Shown: in pieces, positions 34,550-43,795 of the stretch
Layout of the letters: each line of letters begins with the position of its first letter
Numbering within the stretch: position 1 is the stretch's first letter
Assembly (NCBI GenBank): GCA_019635635.1
Contig: JAHBZB010000002.1
Location: 767,204-831,203, forward strand
Reading direction: 5' to 3'
Length of the DNA stretch: 64,000 nucleotides
Origin: Xanthobacteraceae bacterium
GTDB lineage: Bacteria > Pseudomonadota > Alphaproteobacteria > Rhizobiales > Xanthobacteraceae
Position numbers and translations under genes: made by a program
The notes under the pieces: generated by a model
What the model saw: the letters and a program-made list of their open reading frames with translations, nothing else
Database searches by the model: none
Told to the model about the DNA's origin: nothing

Positions 34550-35827
34550 CTAAGCCCGTGATCGGATGGCTGCCGGTGCGGATTCCAGCGATCTCGCCTG
34601 GGCCGCTGCATCCCCGGAGACGAACGGCAATCCGCTCTCGCGCCACACCGCTTCCAACGCCGTTACGAACTCGCCGATCAGCCGGCTATCGTGCTGCGGC
34701 GTCGGTGTGGCGCGGAGCCGCTCGGTTCCTTTCGGCACGGTCGGATAATTGATCGGCTGCACATAGACGCCGTGCTCATGCAGCAGCCGGTCGCTCAATT
34801 GCTTGCAGATTTCCGCATCGCCGACGGGTATCGCCACGATCTGGGATTCGTTCGGAAGCACCGGCAGCTTTGCCGCCGCGAGCTTTTCCTTCAGTTCGCG
34901 GACATTGCGTTGCTGCGCTTCGCGCTCGGCGCTGGACGACTTCAGGTGCCGCACCGCCGCGAGCGCAGCCACGCAAACGGCAGGAGGCAATGCAGTCGTG
35001 AAAATGAAACCCGGCGCGTAAGAGCGGACGGCATCGACCAGCGCTTCGTTTCCGGCAATGTAGCCGCCGATGCAGCCGAACGCCTTGCCGAGCGTGCCCT
35101 GTATCACATCGATCCGCGATGCGAGACCTTCACGCTCGGCGATGCCCCCGCCATGCGCACCGTACATGCCGACGGCATGGACTTCGTCGAGATAGGTCAT
35201 CGCGCCGTAGCGCTCGGCGAGCGTGACGATCTCGGCAATCGGCGCAATGGCGCCGTCCATCGAATAGACGCTCTCGAACACGATCAGCTTGGGTCGCGCC
35301 GGCGTTTCCGCGCACAACAGTTCCTCGAGATGATTCAGGTCATTGTGCCGGAAGATCGCTTTCCGCGCGTCCGAGCGGCGGATGCCTTCGATGATCGAGT
35401 TGTGATTTCCGGCGTCGGAAAAGATCACACCATCGGGAAGCAAACGCCCGATGGTCGCGAGCGCGGTCTGGTTCGCCACGTAACCCGACGTAAACAGGAG
35501 CGCGCTTTCCTTTTCATGAAGCGACGCGAGTTCGCGCTCCAACAACACCGCGGGGTGATGCGTACCGGAAATGTTGCGCGTGCCGCCGGCGCCGGCGCCA
35601 TACTTCTCGACCGCCTCGGTCATGGCCGAGATCACAGCGGGATGCTGCCCCATGCCGAGGTAATCGTTGGAACACCACACGACGACTTCACGCAGGCCCG
35701 CGGGCGAATGCCAGTGCGCGCGCGGGAAGCGTCCTGGAATCCGCTCCAGATCGGCGAACTCGCGATAGCGCCGCTCGTTGCGCAGCTGCGCGATGGCGGT
35801 CCGGAATATACGCTCGTAGTTCGTCAT
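34550..35827 (-). CDS. hemA: 5-aminolevulinate synthase
   Basis: The PLP enzyme of the C4 (Shemin) pathway, which joins glycine and succinyl-CoA to ALA; it is found in alphaproteobacteria and mitochondria. It has 425 residues; Lys248 in [14 protein letters not shown] binds PLP, and [14 protein letters not shown] and [15 protein letters not shown] are the substrate motifs. It is the first gene of hemACDB, which runs into the nitrate genes on the same strand. The species may have another hemA elsewhere. Confidence 0.93.
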   Translation of the reverse strand: MTNYERIFRTAIAQLRNERRYREFADLERIPGRFPRAHWHSPAGLREVVVWCSNDYLGMGQHPAVISAMTEAVEKYGAGAGGTRNISGTHHPAVLLERELASLHEKESALLFTSGYVANQTALATIGRLLPDGVIFSDAGNHNSIIEGIRRSDARKAIFRHNDLNHLEELLCAETPARPKLIVFESVYSMDGAIAPIAEIVTLAERYGAMTYLDEVHAVGMYGAHGGGIAEREGLASRIDVIQGTLGKAFGCIGGYIAGNEALVDAVRSYAPGFIFTTALPPAVCVAALAAVRHLKSSSAEREAQQRNVRELKEKLAAAKLPVLPNESQIVAIPVGDAEICKQLSDRLLHEHGVYVQPINYPTVPKGTERLRATPTPQHDSRLIGEFVTALEAVWRESGLPFVSGDAAAQARSLESAPAAIRSRA

Positions 35828-35879
35828 CTTTCACGCCATGCAGGTAAGCCGAACCGGCTTGTTCCGAAACCTACTGCGG

Positions 35880-35895
35880 TGCAAGAAATTTTGCA
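35880..35895. promoter_or_regulatory. Imperfect inverted repeat in the hemA upstream region
   Basis: TGCAAGAAATTTTGCA has TGCAA/TTGCA arms with a 6-bp AT-rich spacer, 53 bp before the hemA start. The whole 35828-36118 gap between hemA and the divergent Rossmann gene is AT-rich for this genome and must hold both promoters. I cannot name the regulator. Confidence 0.3.
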
Positions 35896-36118
35896 GGGTT
35901 TCTTTGTTGCAGCTTTTTCGCGCAAGGATCGCGAAGTACTTTTCTTCATATTATTCAAATTGTTACGGGCCGCGCGGATGGCGAGGATTTGCGATGATCC
36001 CGGCTGCTCGACTCTATCGGGCGATAGGACTTCACAATAATGAAGTGCTTGACGCCTCGGTCACGAAAACGAATACACCGGCGCATTGCCTCGTCGCTTT
36101 CAACACAAGAAGTAAATA

Positions 36119-37168
36119 ATGCCGCGCAACGTTCTGATCCTGGGAGCGTCCTACGGCTCCCTGCTTGCAACCAAGTGCCTGATGGCCGGCCACAACGCCA
36201 CGCTCGTGTGCCGCCAGAAGACCGCGGACCTCATCAATAAGGAAGGCACGGAAGTCCGCCTGAAGCTGCGTGACGAGCCCGCGCACCGCCCCATTTTTTC
36301 GCGCGCGCTTCTCGGCAAGCTCGACGCCGCCGCGCCCGAGAACGTGGACATATCGCGCTATGATCTCGTCTGTCTCGCGATGCAGGAGCCGCAATACGCG
36401 AACCATACCATTCGCATGCTGATGGTGAAGATCGCGGAAGCACGGCTTCCTTGTCTTTCGATCATGAACATGCCGCCGCTGCCCTATCTCAAACGAATTC
36501 CGTCGCTGGCGGCGATGACTCTCGACGTGGCCTATACCAATGCGCAGGTGTGGGATCGTTTCGAGCCGGGGCTAATGTCGCTGTGCTCTCCCGATCCGCA
36601 GGCGTTTCGTCCGCCCGAAGAAGCCGCCAATGTTTTGCACGTCGGCCTGCCGACGAACTTCAAAGCGGCGATCTTCGCCGACGAACGCCATAACGCGATC
36701 CTGCGCGAACTGGATGCCGATATTTCCCAAGTGAAACTCGACGGGCATGATGTCCCGGTGAAGCTCAAGGTTCACGACTCGCTTTTCGTGCCGCTCGCGA
36801 AGTGGTCGATGCTGCTGACCGGAAACTACCGCTGCATCACGCTCGGCGAGCCAAAATCCATTCGCGACGCGGTACATGGCGACCTCGCGCTGTCGAAGTC
36901 GATCTACGATCACGTCGATCTGATCGCGCGAAAGCTCGGCGCCGACCCAGCCGATCAGGTGCCGTTCGAGAAATACGCGAAGGCCGCAGAGAGCCTCTTG
37001 AAACCGTCTTCGGCCGCACGCGCGGTTGCGGCCGGTGCGCCGTTCATCGAGCGCGTCGATCTTCTGGTGAAGCTCATCTCGCACCAGCTCGGCATGCCGA
37101 ATGCGGAAATCGACCGCACGGTCGGGATCGTCGATCAGCGCCTGAGCGAGCGGATTCTGCCGGGCTAA
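36119..37168 (+). CDS. Ketopantoate reductase-like NAD(P)-binding protein of unknown function
   Basis: A 349-residue cytoplasmic protein. The N-terminus NVLILGASYGSLLATKCLMAGHN is a Rossmann dinucleotide-binding fold (GXSXGS in place of GXGXXG) like ApbA/PanE and opine dehydrogenases. Residues about 120-250 and the helical C-terminal half do not show clear catalytic marks that I can assign. It stands alone on the plus strand between hemA and the converging gene at 37205-37834. The start is ATG with a weak AAGAAG site. I do not recognise a specific function. Confidence 0.7.
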   Translation: MPRNVLILGASYGSLLATKCLMAGHNATLVCRQKTADLINKEGTEVRLKLRDEPAHRPIFSRALLGKLDAAAPENVDISRYDLVCLAMQEPQYANHTIRMLMVKIAEARLPCLSIMNMPPLPYLKRIPSLAAMTLDVAYTNAQVWDRFEPGLMSLCSPDPQAFRPPEEAANVLHVGLPTNFKAAIFADERHNAILRELDADISQVKLDGHDVPVKLKVHDSLFVPLAKWSMLLTGNYRCITLGEPKSIRDAVHGDLALSKSIYDHVDLIARKLGADPADQVPFEKYAKAAESLLKPSSAARAVAAGAPFIERVDLLVKLISHQLGMPNAEIDRTVGIVDQRLSERILPG

Positions 37169-37204
37169 CGGCCGGCAGGCTTTCGGCGCCGTGAGCGCCG
37201 GCGA

Positions 37205-37834
37205 TCATCCCCGAAGCGAAAAAATCTGCTGGTAGATACGAATAATCCCGGACGCCTCGGCCAATGCTGCCGTTGCGCTTGCCACGTGCAGCGATTCCCG
37301 ATCGTCGGATTCCAGCAGCAGCAGACCGGCAAATGTGTTGTCGCTGGTACGAAGATCGCGTTCATTGGTACGAAGCTCCGTCTTTTTCCGGTCTGTTTCG
37401 AGAAAATGCACCGACCGGATTCCGGACGCAGCCGCGACGCCTTCCAGCAAGTTCTCGGGCCTTGATGGTGCGGCGTCGAAGCCGATCGCCATGATCAAGC
37501 CCGCGGGTTCTTTGCGTCTGCGCGCCTTTACCGTGCCGCCTGCCCTTCCGAAATTGCCCAGAATTGGCATGATCCGCCGGGACCACGGCGTCGGGCTATT
37601 CAGCCGATCGAGATAGGCCGCGCTATCGACGACGTCGGCATTCCTCAATTCGTACCAGATGAAATACTGGCGGCCGCCTTCGATGGGCCGCATGAAAATC
37701 CGGACCGCGAGAAAGCCAGGGATTCCAAGCCGCTCGTGGACATGCTCGGTCGTGAGCCAGGCCAGGTAGTCTTCATCCTGCTCAGCCTTCACGTCGCTGA
37801 GCACGACAAGAAAGCCTTCTTCCGCGTCGCTCAC
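37205..37834 (-). CDS. Hypothetical protein with two dimeric alpha-beta-like halves (DUF4286/EthD-like)
   Basis: A 209-residue soluble protein starting at GTG with GGGAG upstream. The first half (FLVVLSDVKAEQDEDYLAWLTTEHVHERLGIPGF in pattern) looks like the ferredoxin-like barrel of small EthD/DUF4286 proteins, which often sit in catabolic operons. The second half, around residues 110-200, may be a repeat of the same fold. It is the last gene of the long minus-strand operon that starts at 53055, 104 bp after fdxA. Function unknown. Confidence 0.6.
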   Translation of the reverse strand: MSDAEEGFLVVLSDVKAEQDEDYLAWLTTEHVHERLGIPGFLAVRIFMRPIEGGRQYFIWYELRNADVVDSAAYLDRLNSPTPWSRRIMPILGNFGRAGGTVKARRRKEPAGLIMAIGFDAAPSRPENLLEGVAAASGIRSVHFLETDRKKTELRTNERDLRTSDNTFAGLLLLESDDRESLHVASATAALAEASGIIRIYQQIFSLRG

Positions 37835-37938
37835 TTTCGACTACTCCCGCATTGCCGCCGGTAATTTGTCGGGCATTTTCGCTACCGCGTGCATCACAAG
37901 GATATAGCCGTCGCGGCTGTTCTCGCTAGTGCACGGCC

Positions 37939-38271
37939 TCACCGCCCGGCTGGTTTGACGGATAACAACGCGAGCTTGTTCGGCTTGTCCTTCCAGAATT
38001 CGGCGTCTTCAGGCGCGGAGCCTTTCTCCGTAATTCTGGGCCAGACCGAACTGTAATCCTTGTTGAGCGTGACCCAGCTCTCCAGGCCTTCCGCCGTATC
38101 GGGTCTGATCGCTTCTACCGGACACTCCGGCTCGCATACGCCGCAATCGATGCATTCGTCCGGATTGATAACGAGCATGTTCTCGCCTTCATAAAAGCAA
38201 TCGACCGGACAAACCGAAACACAATCCATGTGCTTGCACTTGATACAGTTCTCGGTGACGACGTAGGTCAT
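37939..38271 (-). CDS. fdxA: 7Fe ferredoxin (3Fe-4S plus 4Fe-4S), FdxA type
   Basis: A 110-residue ferredoxin. Cys9, Cys17 and Cys50 fit the 3Fe-4S cluster, and Cys21, Cys40, Cys43 and Cys46 the 4Fe-4S cluster, as in Azotobacter ferredoxin I. The long C-terminal tail ([13 protein letters not shown]) is typical of FdxA. It is encoded 11 bp after a ferredoxin-NADP reductase gene, so the two are likely redox partners serving the oxygenase or flavoprotein of the same operon. Confidence 0.93.
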   Translation of the reverse strand: MTYVVTENCIKCKHMDCVSVCPVDCFYEGENMLVINPDECIDCGVCEPECPVEAIRPDTAEGLESWVTLNKDYSSVWPRITEKGSAPEDAEFWKDKPNKLALLSVKPAGR

Positions 38272-38282
38272 TGCTTTTCCTT

Positions 38283-39056
38283 TCAGGCGTCGGCAAAGGC
38301 TTTTTCAACGACGAAGTGGCCTGGCTTGGAACCGCTGCCTTCTTCGAAGCCGAGGCTCAGGAAATAACCGCGGAGGTCTTTCACCATCTCCGGACTGCCG
38401 CAGATTTCGATGCGGTCGTGCTCGCTGTCGAGTGCAGGCTGCGCGGTATCCTCGAACAATCTTCCGGACGCAATGAGATCGGTGATACGGCCGCGATTGA
38501 CGAACGGCTCGCGCGTCACGGTCGGATAATAGACGAGCTGCTTTTTCACAAACGCACCGACGAATTCGTCGTTCGGCAAGCCTTCCGTGATCATTTCGCC
38601 ATAGGCGAGTTCGGCAACCTGCCGGCAGCCATGCACGAGGATCACGGTTTCAAACCGCTCATAGGTCTCTGGATCCTTGATGACGCTCAGAAACGGCGCG
38701 AGGCCCGTGCCGGTGCCAAGTAGATAGAGTCGCTTGCCCGGCAGAAGATTGTGGTGCACGAGCGTCCCGGTCGCCTTTCGGCCGATCAGAACCTGATCGC
38801 CATCCTTCAAGTGTTGAAGCCGCGAAGTCAGCGGGCCATCGGGTACCTTGATGCTGAAGAACTCGAGCTCGTCTTCATAGGTCGCGCTTGCGAGGCTGTA
38901 GGCGCGCATGAGCGGCCTGCCGTCGATCTCGAGACCCAGCATCGTGAACTGACCGCTGTCGAAACGAAACGACTGATCCCGGCTGGTCCGGAAGCTGAAA
39001 AGCGATTCCGTCCAATGATGAACATGCGTCACGCGTTCGCGGAAGAAGTTGCTCAT
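38283..39056 (-). CDS. fpr: Ferredoxin-NADP+ reductase
   Basis: A 257-residue bacterial [25 protein letters not shown] binds [21 protein letters not shown] binds the pyrophosphate, and the sequence ends [10 protein letters not shown]. It moves electrons between NADPH and the FdxA ferredoxin encoded next to it. It lies within the catabolic operon rather than alone, so it is probably a dedicated copy. Confidence 0.93.
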   Translation of the reverse strand: MSNFFRERVTHVHHWTESLFSFRTSRDQSFRFDSGQFTMLGLEIDGRPLMRAYSLASATYEDELEFFSIKVPDGPLTSRLQHLKDGDQVLIGRKATGTLVHHNLLPGKRLYLLGTGTGLAPFLSVIKDPETYERFETVILVHGCRQVAELAYGEMITEGLPNDEFVGAFVKKQLVYYPTVTREPFVNRGRITDLIASGRLFEDTAQPALDSEHDRIEICGSPEMVKDLRGYFLSLGFEEGSGSKPGHFVVEKAFADA

Positions 39057-39076
39057 TTTCTTGTTCCTTGCCGTCG

Positions 39077-40708
39077 TCAGTCGATGGTGAAATTCAGACC
39101 GCCGCTACCGGTCACGAGACCGGTATCCTCATAGGCGACGGTATGGCCCTTCAGCGGCCACTGATACTCGCAGCACGCGATCATCCCTTCGCGCAGCACG
39201 GCGTGCCCGGATGCGGTGAATTGCACATGGGAAAGATTGTTCTTGCCGAGCACGTGGCCAACGTCGCGATCGAAGTCGGCCGGCACCGCGACGGCGCGGG
39301 AGAGCGTGTTCCCCGGCAAATTCACACGCTTCAGATCCTCGACGGCGAGCCGATGAATCGAAGCGCCGTCCGCGCCGATTTTGCACGCGGGAATGAGCCG
39401 GTCGACGACGCTGTCACGGAAGATTTGGTAGATTTCCTCGCCGTCTTTCGTCAGGCAAAGCGTGCGGGCGATGTCGGAGCAGCCGAGCAGAGTGCCGCTT
39501 CGGTCGAAAATCATGCAGCCCGCATCGATCTTCAGCGTATTGATACGCTCGTCGATCGGATGGGCCGCCGGGTTCGAAGGAAATATCGTCCGGTTGCCGC
39601 AATGGAAATTCGTTAGCGTGCGCGCGACGCGTAGTTCCGGCGCATGCGCGGAAACATAGCCATAGAGTTCATCGAGATAGACTTTATATGCGTCCATCTC
39701 CGTAATGCGCGATGAACGATGCATCGAGGCGAACGCCAGCGCTTTCATGATCGCGTGTGCGGACGCTCGTGCCGCGAGAATATAAAACGCGAGGTCGGGC
39801 AGCGTGCTGCTGTCGCGCCACATCCGGACCAGATTGTCGGCGGGCACCGCTTCCCGGTCGCGCAGGCCCATCGCAGAAAACATCCACGCGGGCATGTCGT
39901 CCATTTCGACGCCTGCACGCCCCTTACCGGTAATCTCTTCAATTGCGGCCCGTAATGACGGATATTCCTTGCCTTCCGACTGCGGCCCAGCGGCGATCCG
40001 CCAAAGACCTTTGTCGCGCGAATAGACCGCGGCAAGCGCGCGGCTATTCCCGCGCATCGGCAAGCCTGTCAGTTCCTGAACATTGAGCGCGGAAGTGACG
40101 ATCAGCGACTGCAAATCTTCGCCGCTAAGCAGCTTGTCCAGAAGCGCGAAGCGGCCGTCTTCGTGCCGATCCAGAAAACCGCTGAGCGCCTCCCGGTGCC
40201 GCGACTTCTCGATAATTTTCTTTGCAATCCTGCGTCCGTTCGGTCTTTCGCGCGACAGAACCTCGAGCACTTCGTGCGGCTCGAGCCGCCTCGCGCGTAC
40301 CGAGCCTATTCCCATCATGTTGTCGAAAGAGATTTCGAAACGCTTCTCGAGCCTGCGAACGATGGATTGCGGAACGTGGTCGTCGAGAACAAGTTCACGC
40401 TCGCCTGCCGCCAATTCGTCGAGCAATTCCTCGAGATTGCGCTTAACGGCCGGCGACTGCTCGCCAGCGTCGAAATTGTAGTACGGGTTGTAGAAGCGCT
40501 GTTCGATCTGCGCGGGAAGCATCGCGGCCTGTGCGTTCCCTTTCTCCACGTGAAGAAACAGGCCGAAGCGCTTGCCGTCCTTCTTCTCCAGAATGAACGG
40601 CGTCACGGTCTTCGCATTGTCGAACGAGCGGATCGCCATCAGGAACCTGTCCGGAAGTGCGCAGCCGAAGGCGTGCTCGATCGTCGGCCAATGCGAATGA
40701 AGACGCAT
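39077..40708 (-). CDS. M24-fold (creatinase/prolidase/aminopeptidase P-like) protein with a novel N-terminal extension
   Basis: A 543-residue soluble protein. From about residue 300 it follows the pita-bread M24 fold, and all five metal ligands appear to be present: Asp395 (IDAG), Asp412 (SDIAR), His485 (GHVLG), Glu514 (CEYQW) and Glu527 (YEDTG). Residues about 200-260 look like the creatinase N-terminal domain. The first 190 residues match nothing I know. M24 members include dipeptidases, creatinase and ectoine hydrolase. The gene lies 4 bp after a 2Fe-2S protein in the catabolic operon, so hydrolysis of an amide or C-N bond in the substrate is possible. The similarity is weak; the precise reaction is unknown. 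Confidence 0.6.
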   Translation of the reverse strand: MRLHSHWPTIEHAFGCALPDRFLMAIRSFDNAKTVTPFILEKKDGKRFGLFLHVEKGNAQAAMLPAQIEQRFYNPYYNFDAGEQSPAVKRNLEELLDELAAGERELVLDDHVPQSIVRRLEKRFEISFDNMMGIGSVRARRLEPHEVLEVLSRERPNGRRIAKKIIEKSRHREALSGFLDRHEDGRFALLDKLLSGEDLQSLIVTSALNVQELTGLPMRGNSRALAAVYSRDKGLWRIAAGPQSEGKEYPSLRAAIEEITGKGRAGVEMDDMPAWMFSAMGLRDREAVPADNLVRMWRDSSTLPDLAFYILAARASAHAIMKALAFASMHRSSRITEMDAYKVYLDELYGYVSAHAPELRVARTLTNFHCGNRTIFPSNPAAHPIDERINTLKIDAGCMIFDRSGTLLGCSDIARTLCLTKDGEEIYQIFRDSVVDRLIPACKIGADGASIHRLAVEDLKRVNLPGNTLSRAVAVPADFDRDVGHVLGKNNLSHVQFTASGHAVLREGMIACCEYQWPLKGHTVAYEDTGLVTGSGGLNFTID

Positions 40709-40712
40709 CGCG

Positions 40713-41048
40713 TCAGCCTTCCGCGGTGAACGAGAATTGATTCTCGCGCGCCATGCTGAGATCGACCACGGTATCTTTCACCCGCAGCGTCGCCTTGACC
40801 GGCTCAATCACCATGCCGTCCGTCACGGGCGTAACGCAGGCGGTTTCGATCTTGCCATTTGCACGCACCACGCAACAGGCGCACATGCCGCGGCGACACG
40901 ACAGGTAGTAGCCGATGCTGCCGTCGTAATTCCGCGCGACGTACTGGAGCGCGCTGCTGATGCTGGCGAGCCCCTCATCGGGAATCTCATATTCGTCCTG
41001 CCGCACTTCGGCGCCGTCTGCGCCGCCTCTGACCAGTGTGATACGCAT
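40713..41048 (-). CDS. Stand-alone 2Fe-2S protein equal to the N-terminal domain of fumarate reductase/succinate dehydrogenase subunit B
   Basis: A 111-residue protein with Cys51, Cys56, Cys59 and Cys71 in the CX4CX2CX11C arrangement of FrdB/SdhB, the preceding ISSALQYVARN segment, and nothing of the second domain that carries the 4Fe-4S and 3Fe-4S clusters. It is encoded 9 bp after a fumarate-reductase-like flavoprotein, its obvious partner. The two missing clusters are of the same type as those in FdxA, encoded in the same operon. Confidence 0.8.
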   Translation of the reverse strand: MRITLVRGGADGAEVRQDEYEIPDEGLASISSALQYVARNYDGSIGYYLSCRRGMCACCVVRANGKIETACVTPVTDGMVIEPVKATLRVKDTVVDLSMARENQFSFTAEG

Positions 41049-41057
41049 GACCGACTC

Positions 41058-42773
41058 CTATTTCGTTTCGTTGCCGGCGACGGCAACCCGCCGGGTCTGC
41101 AACGTGCCGTCCTTCAGCGAAACGACCGTGTTGTGGTGAAACTCCGGCTTCTGTTCGCGAAAATCGTCGCGATAATGCGCGCCTCGACTTTCCTCGCGAA
41201 TGACCGCCGACATCGCGATCGCCTCGACCGTGAGCGCAGCGCTCTGGACTTCCTGCGCATCGATCCAGTTGCGATTGTAGCGGCGATCCTTTGAAGCACT
41301 GAACATTCTTGTCACTTCGCCTGCACGGAGCGCCCTGATTTCCCTCAAGCCTTGCGCCATGTTGCTGCCGTTGCGCACGACGTTGAGCGTACGGTTGGCG
41401 ATATCCTGAATCTGCGATGCAAGCGTATGCGGCTGCACGCCGTCGCTTGCGAGCAGCGGCGCTTCGACCTCGGCGAGTTTTTCCTTCCAGTCGGCGGCGT
41501 CGATCTCCGGCATCGGCGCGGAGCTCGCGAATTGCGCTGCGGAGCGGCCGGCAATCCGGCCCTGGACGAGAAACTGGCTACAGGCATTTCCGGAGAGCCG
41601 GTTCGCACCGTGCACGCCGCCCGCGATCTCGCCGCAGGCGAGCAGACCCGGCACCGCCGTGCCGCACTCCGCGTCGATACGCACGCCACCCATATTGAAG
41701 TGGCTGGCGGGCGCGACCTCGACCGCGTAACCCTGCTTGATGCGCTCGATCAGCGGCCGGAAGTCGAAGCCTTCCCAGTGCCACGTCTCGCGCAGGAGCG
41801 GCTTGCCGTACCATTTCGGCAGGAACTCCAGAATGTCGTGCGGAAGATGCGCCCACGACATGAAGACACCACCGCCCGGTCCGCCCCGGCCTTCCTGCAC
41901 CTCGCGCACGCAAGCGATCGAAATCTTGTCGCGTGTAGACATCTCCATGCGCTCGGGATCGTAACGCGCCATGAAGCGCTCGCCGTAGCGATTGAGCAGC
42001 CAGGCGCGCGTGCTGCTTTGCGGGCCGATAATCCAGGGAAACTGAATGCCGCGCCAAAGCGGCGGGTTGACGAGACAGCACGGCAGGAACTGCACCATCT
42101 CCATATCGATGAGTTCGGCGCCCGCACGCAGCGCCATCCGATAGCCGTCGCCGACCAGTTCTTCCGGCGCGGTGCGGAACGGATGGATCATGGCAGAGCC
42201 GCCGGTCGCAAGAATTACGGTCTTGGCGGCCAGACTGTGCGCCTCGCCGGTACGAAGATCGATACCCGCTATGCCGGTGACGCCGTCGGCATTGCGAAGC
42301 ACGTCGGTGACGTAGAACTCGTCACGGAAGCGCGCGCCTGCCGCGACTGCGCGGCGTGTGAGAATTTGCAGCAACTGCATGCCGGAGATTAGAACACCGC
42401 GCGGAAAGCGATGTCCCGGCGCGTGGCCGATACCCGCCACCTTCAATCCGGCCTCGAGCAGCGGCTTCAGTTCTTCGCCGACATGACTGATCATGCTCTG
42501 CACGAGGGCGCTCTGATTGAGGTAAGCGCCGCCCGTCATAGTGTCATCGTAGAAATCGCGGTCGCTGTCGCCTTCGTTCCCGCGCAGGCCGAGATAGTTG
42601 CGAATGGTTTTGCCGTCTACCGAGATGTCGCCGGTGATCGTCGCGGTCGCGCCCGAGCGGCCGACCTGCCCTTTCGTGAGCAGCACGACGTTCAAGCCGT
42701 GCTTCGCCGCTTCTTCTGCCGCAACCAGACCGGCAGCTCCGCTCCCGACAACGATTACATCCACATTCGTCAT
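41058..42773 (-). CDS. Fumarate reductase/succinate dehydrogenase-type flavoprotein
   Basis: A 571-residue FAD protein. GSGAAGLVAAEEAAKHGL (residues 10-27) binds FAD, ASHFNMGGVRID and GEIAGGVHGANRLSGNA form the dicarboxylate/capping region, and ESRGAHYRDDF resembles the SdhA C-terminal motif. The residue that carries covalent FAD in SdhA/FrdA is not evident (GRSGATATITGD), so FAD is probably non-covalent, as in soluble fumarate reductases. ATG 42773 has AGGA upstream. With the 2Fe-2S protein it probably oxidises or reduces a C-C bond next to a carboxylate in the degradation route. Confidence 0.82.
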   Translation of the reverse strand: MTNVDVIVVGSGAAGLVAAEEAAKHGLNVVLLTKGQVGRSGATATITGDISVDGKTIRNYLGLRGNEGDSDRDFYDDTMTGGAYLNQSALVQSMISHVGEELKPLLEAGLKVAGIGHAPGHRFPRGVLISGMQLLQILTRRAVAAGARFRDEFYVTDVLRNADGVTGIAGIDLRTGEAHSLAAKTVILATGGSAMIHPFRTAPEELVGDGYRMALRAGAELIDMEMVQFLPCCLVNPPLWRGIQFPWIIGPQSSTRAWLLNRYGERFMARYDPERMEMSTRDKISIACVREVQEGRGGPGGGVFMSWAHLPHDILEFLPKWYGKPLLRETWHWEGFDFRPLIERIKQGYAVEVAPASHFNMGGVRIDAECGTAVPGLLACGEIAGGVHGANRLSGNACSQFLVQGRIAGRSAAQFASSAPMPEIDAADWKEKLAEVEAPLLASDGVQPHTLASQIQDIANRTLNVVRNGSNMAQGLREIRALRAGEVTRMFSASKDRRYNRNWIDAQEVQSAALTVEAIAMSAVIREESRGAHYRDDFREQKPEFHHNTVVSLKDGTLQTRRVAVAGNETK

Positions 42774-42790
42774 GGCGTCCTCACGCACCT

Positions 42791-43795
42791 CTAGCTCAGT
42801 ATTTCGATTGCGCCGATCGCAGCGAACGCGATGAACGCAGTCTCGGCGATCATCAGCGCAACCGGCTTCCAGCCCAGCGACACCACCTGCTGGAACGACG
42901 TTTTTACGCCCAGCGCCGCTATGGCGACGACGAGGCACCAGCGCGATGCGGCAGACATTCCTTCGACGGCCGGCGCGGGTATCCACCCGAAGCTGCTTAC
43001 GATCGCAAGCGTGCAGAAGCCGATCAGGAACAACGGCAACAGCGGCGGCCGCGCCTCCGTTTCGTCCGCCGCACTATTGCGAAATATGAGCGTCGCAACG
43101 AAAACCACCGGCACCAGCAGGCTCACTCTGAAAAGTTTTACGACCGTTGCGGTGTCGCCGGCGGCATCCGAAAATAGATAGCCCGCACCTACCACTTGCG
43201 CGACATCGTGAATCGACGCTCCGATGAAGATGCCGGACTGCAAATCGGAAAATCCCAGGAGCTTCGCAAGCGCCGGGTAGACCACCATGGCGATGGTGGA
43301 CAATGTCGTAACGCCGACGACCGTGAGCACCGTCATCCGATGCTTGTCTTTGCCGGAAGGGAGTGCCGCGGAAATCGCGAGCGCGGCTGATGCCCCGCAG
43401 ATCGCGACCGCGCCGCCTGTCAGGAGACCAACTCTCGCGCGATAGGAAAACAATCGCGCGCATGCAATTCCGAACGAGATGGTCAGCAACACGATGAATG
43501 CGACGGCCGCCATCTGTAGCCATCCAATCTGCGCCACTTTTGCGAACGTGATCCGTGCGCCAAGAAGCGCGACGCCGATCCGTAGAATCGTGCGGCCCGC
43601 AAAATCGATACCCGGCTTGGTGCGCGGATCGGCGGCAAGAAAATTGAACGCAATCCCGAAGAACAACGCGTAAAGCAACTGCGGCCCGCCATAGCGATCC
43701 GAAACAAGCGTCGCCGCGAAAGCGACAGTCACGGCCAAAAGCAGGCCCGGTCCGCGCGAGAATCCTTTCTGAACGTTTTCAGCAACGACGCTCAT
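42791..43795 (-). CDS. YeiH/UPF0324-family membrane protein (putative sulfate exporter family)
   Basis: A 334-residue protein with about ten transmembrane helices and the family's GRTILRIGVALLGARIT, AICGASAALAI and GASIHDVAQVVGAGY segments. The family is called putative sulfate exporter because members accompany genes that release sulfite from organosulfonates; direct proof of transport is thin. Here it is in an operon with a MetC-like lyase and a flavin monooxygenase, which would fit export of an inorganic sulfur product. It overlaps a small upstream gene by ATGA. Confidence 0.82.
   Translation of the reverse strand: MSVVAENVQKGFSRGPGLLLAVTVAFAATLVSDRYGGPQLLYALFFGIAFNFLAADPRTKPGIDFAGRTILRIGVALLGARITFAKVAQIGWLQMAAVAFIVLLTISFGIACARLFSYRARVGLLTGGAVAICGASAALAISAALPSGKDKHRMTVLTVVGVTTLSTIAMVVYPALAKLLGFSDLQSGIFIGASIHDVAQVVGAGYLFSDAAGDTATVVKLFRVSLLVPVVFVATLIFRNSAADETEARPPLLPLFLIGFCTLAIVSSFGWIPAPAVEGMSAASRWCLVVAIAALGVKTSFQQVVSLGWKPVALMIAETAFIAFAAIGAIEILS

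Noticed and set aside
34691-36040. 449-codon open frame on the plus strand
   Set aside because: Antisense to hemA and running into the promoter gap; no domain.
39077-42773. Dissimilatory APS reductase (AprBA) reading of the FAD/Fe-S pair
   Set aside because: The flavoprotein has FrdA-like dicarboxylate motifs, and the small partner is a 2Fe-2S FrdB domain rather than an AprB-type 8Fe ferredoxin.
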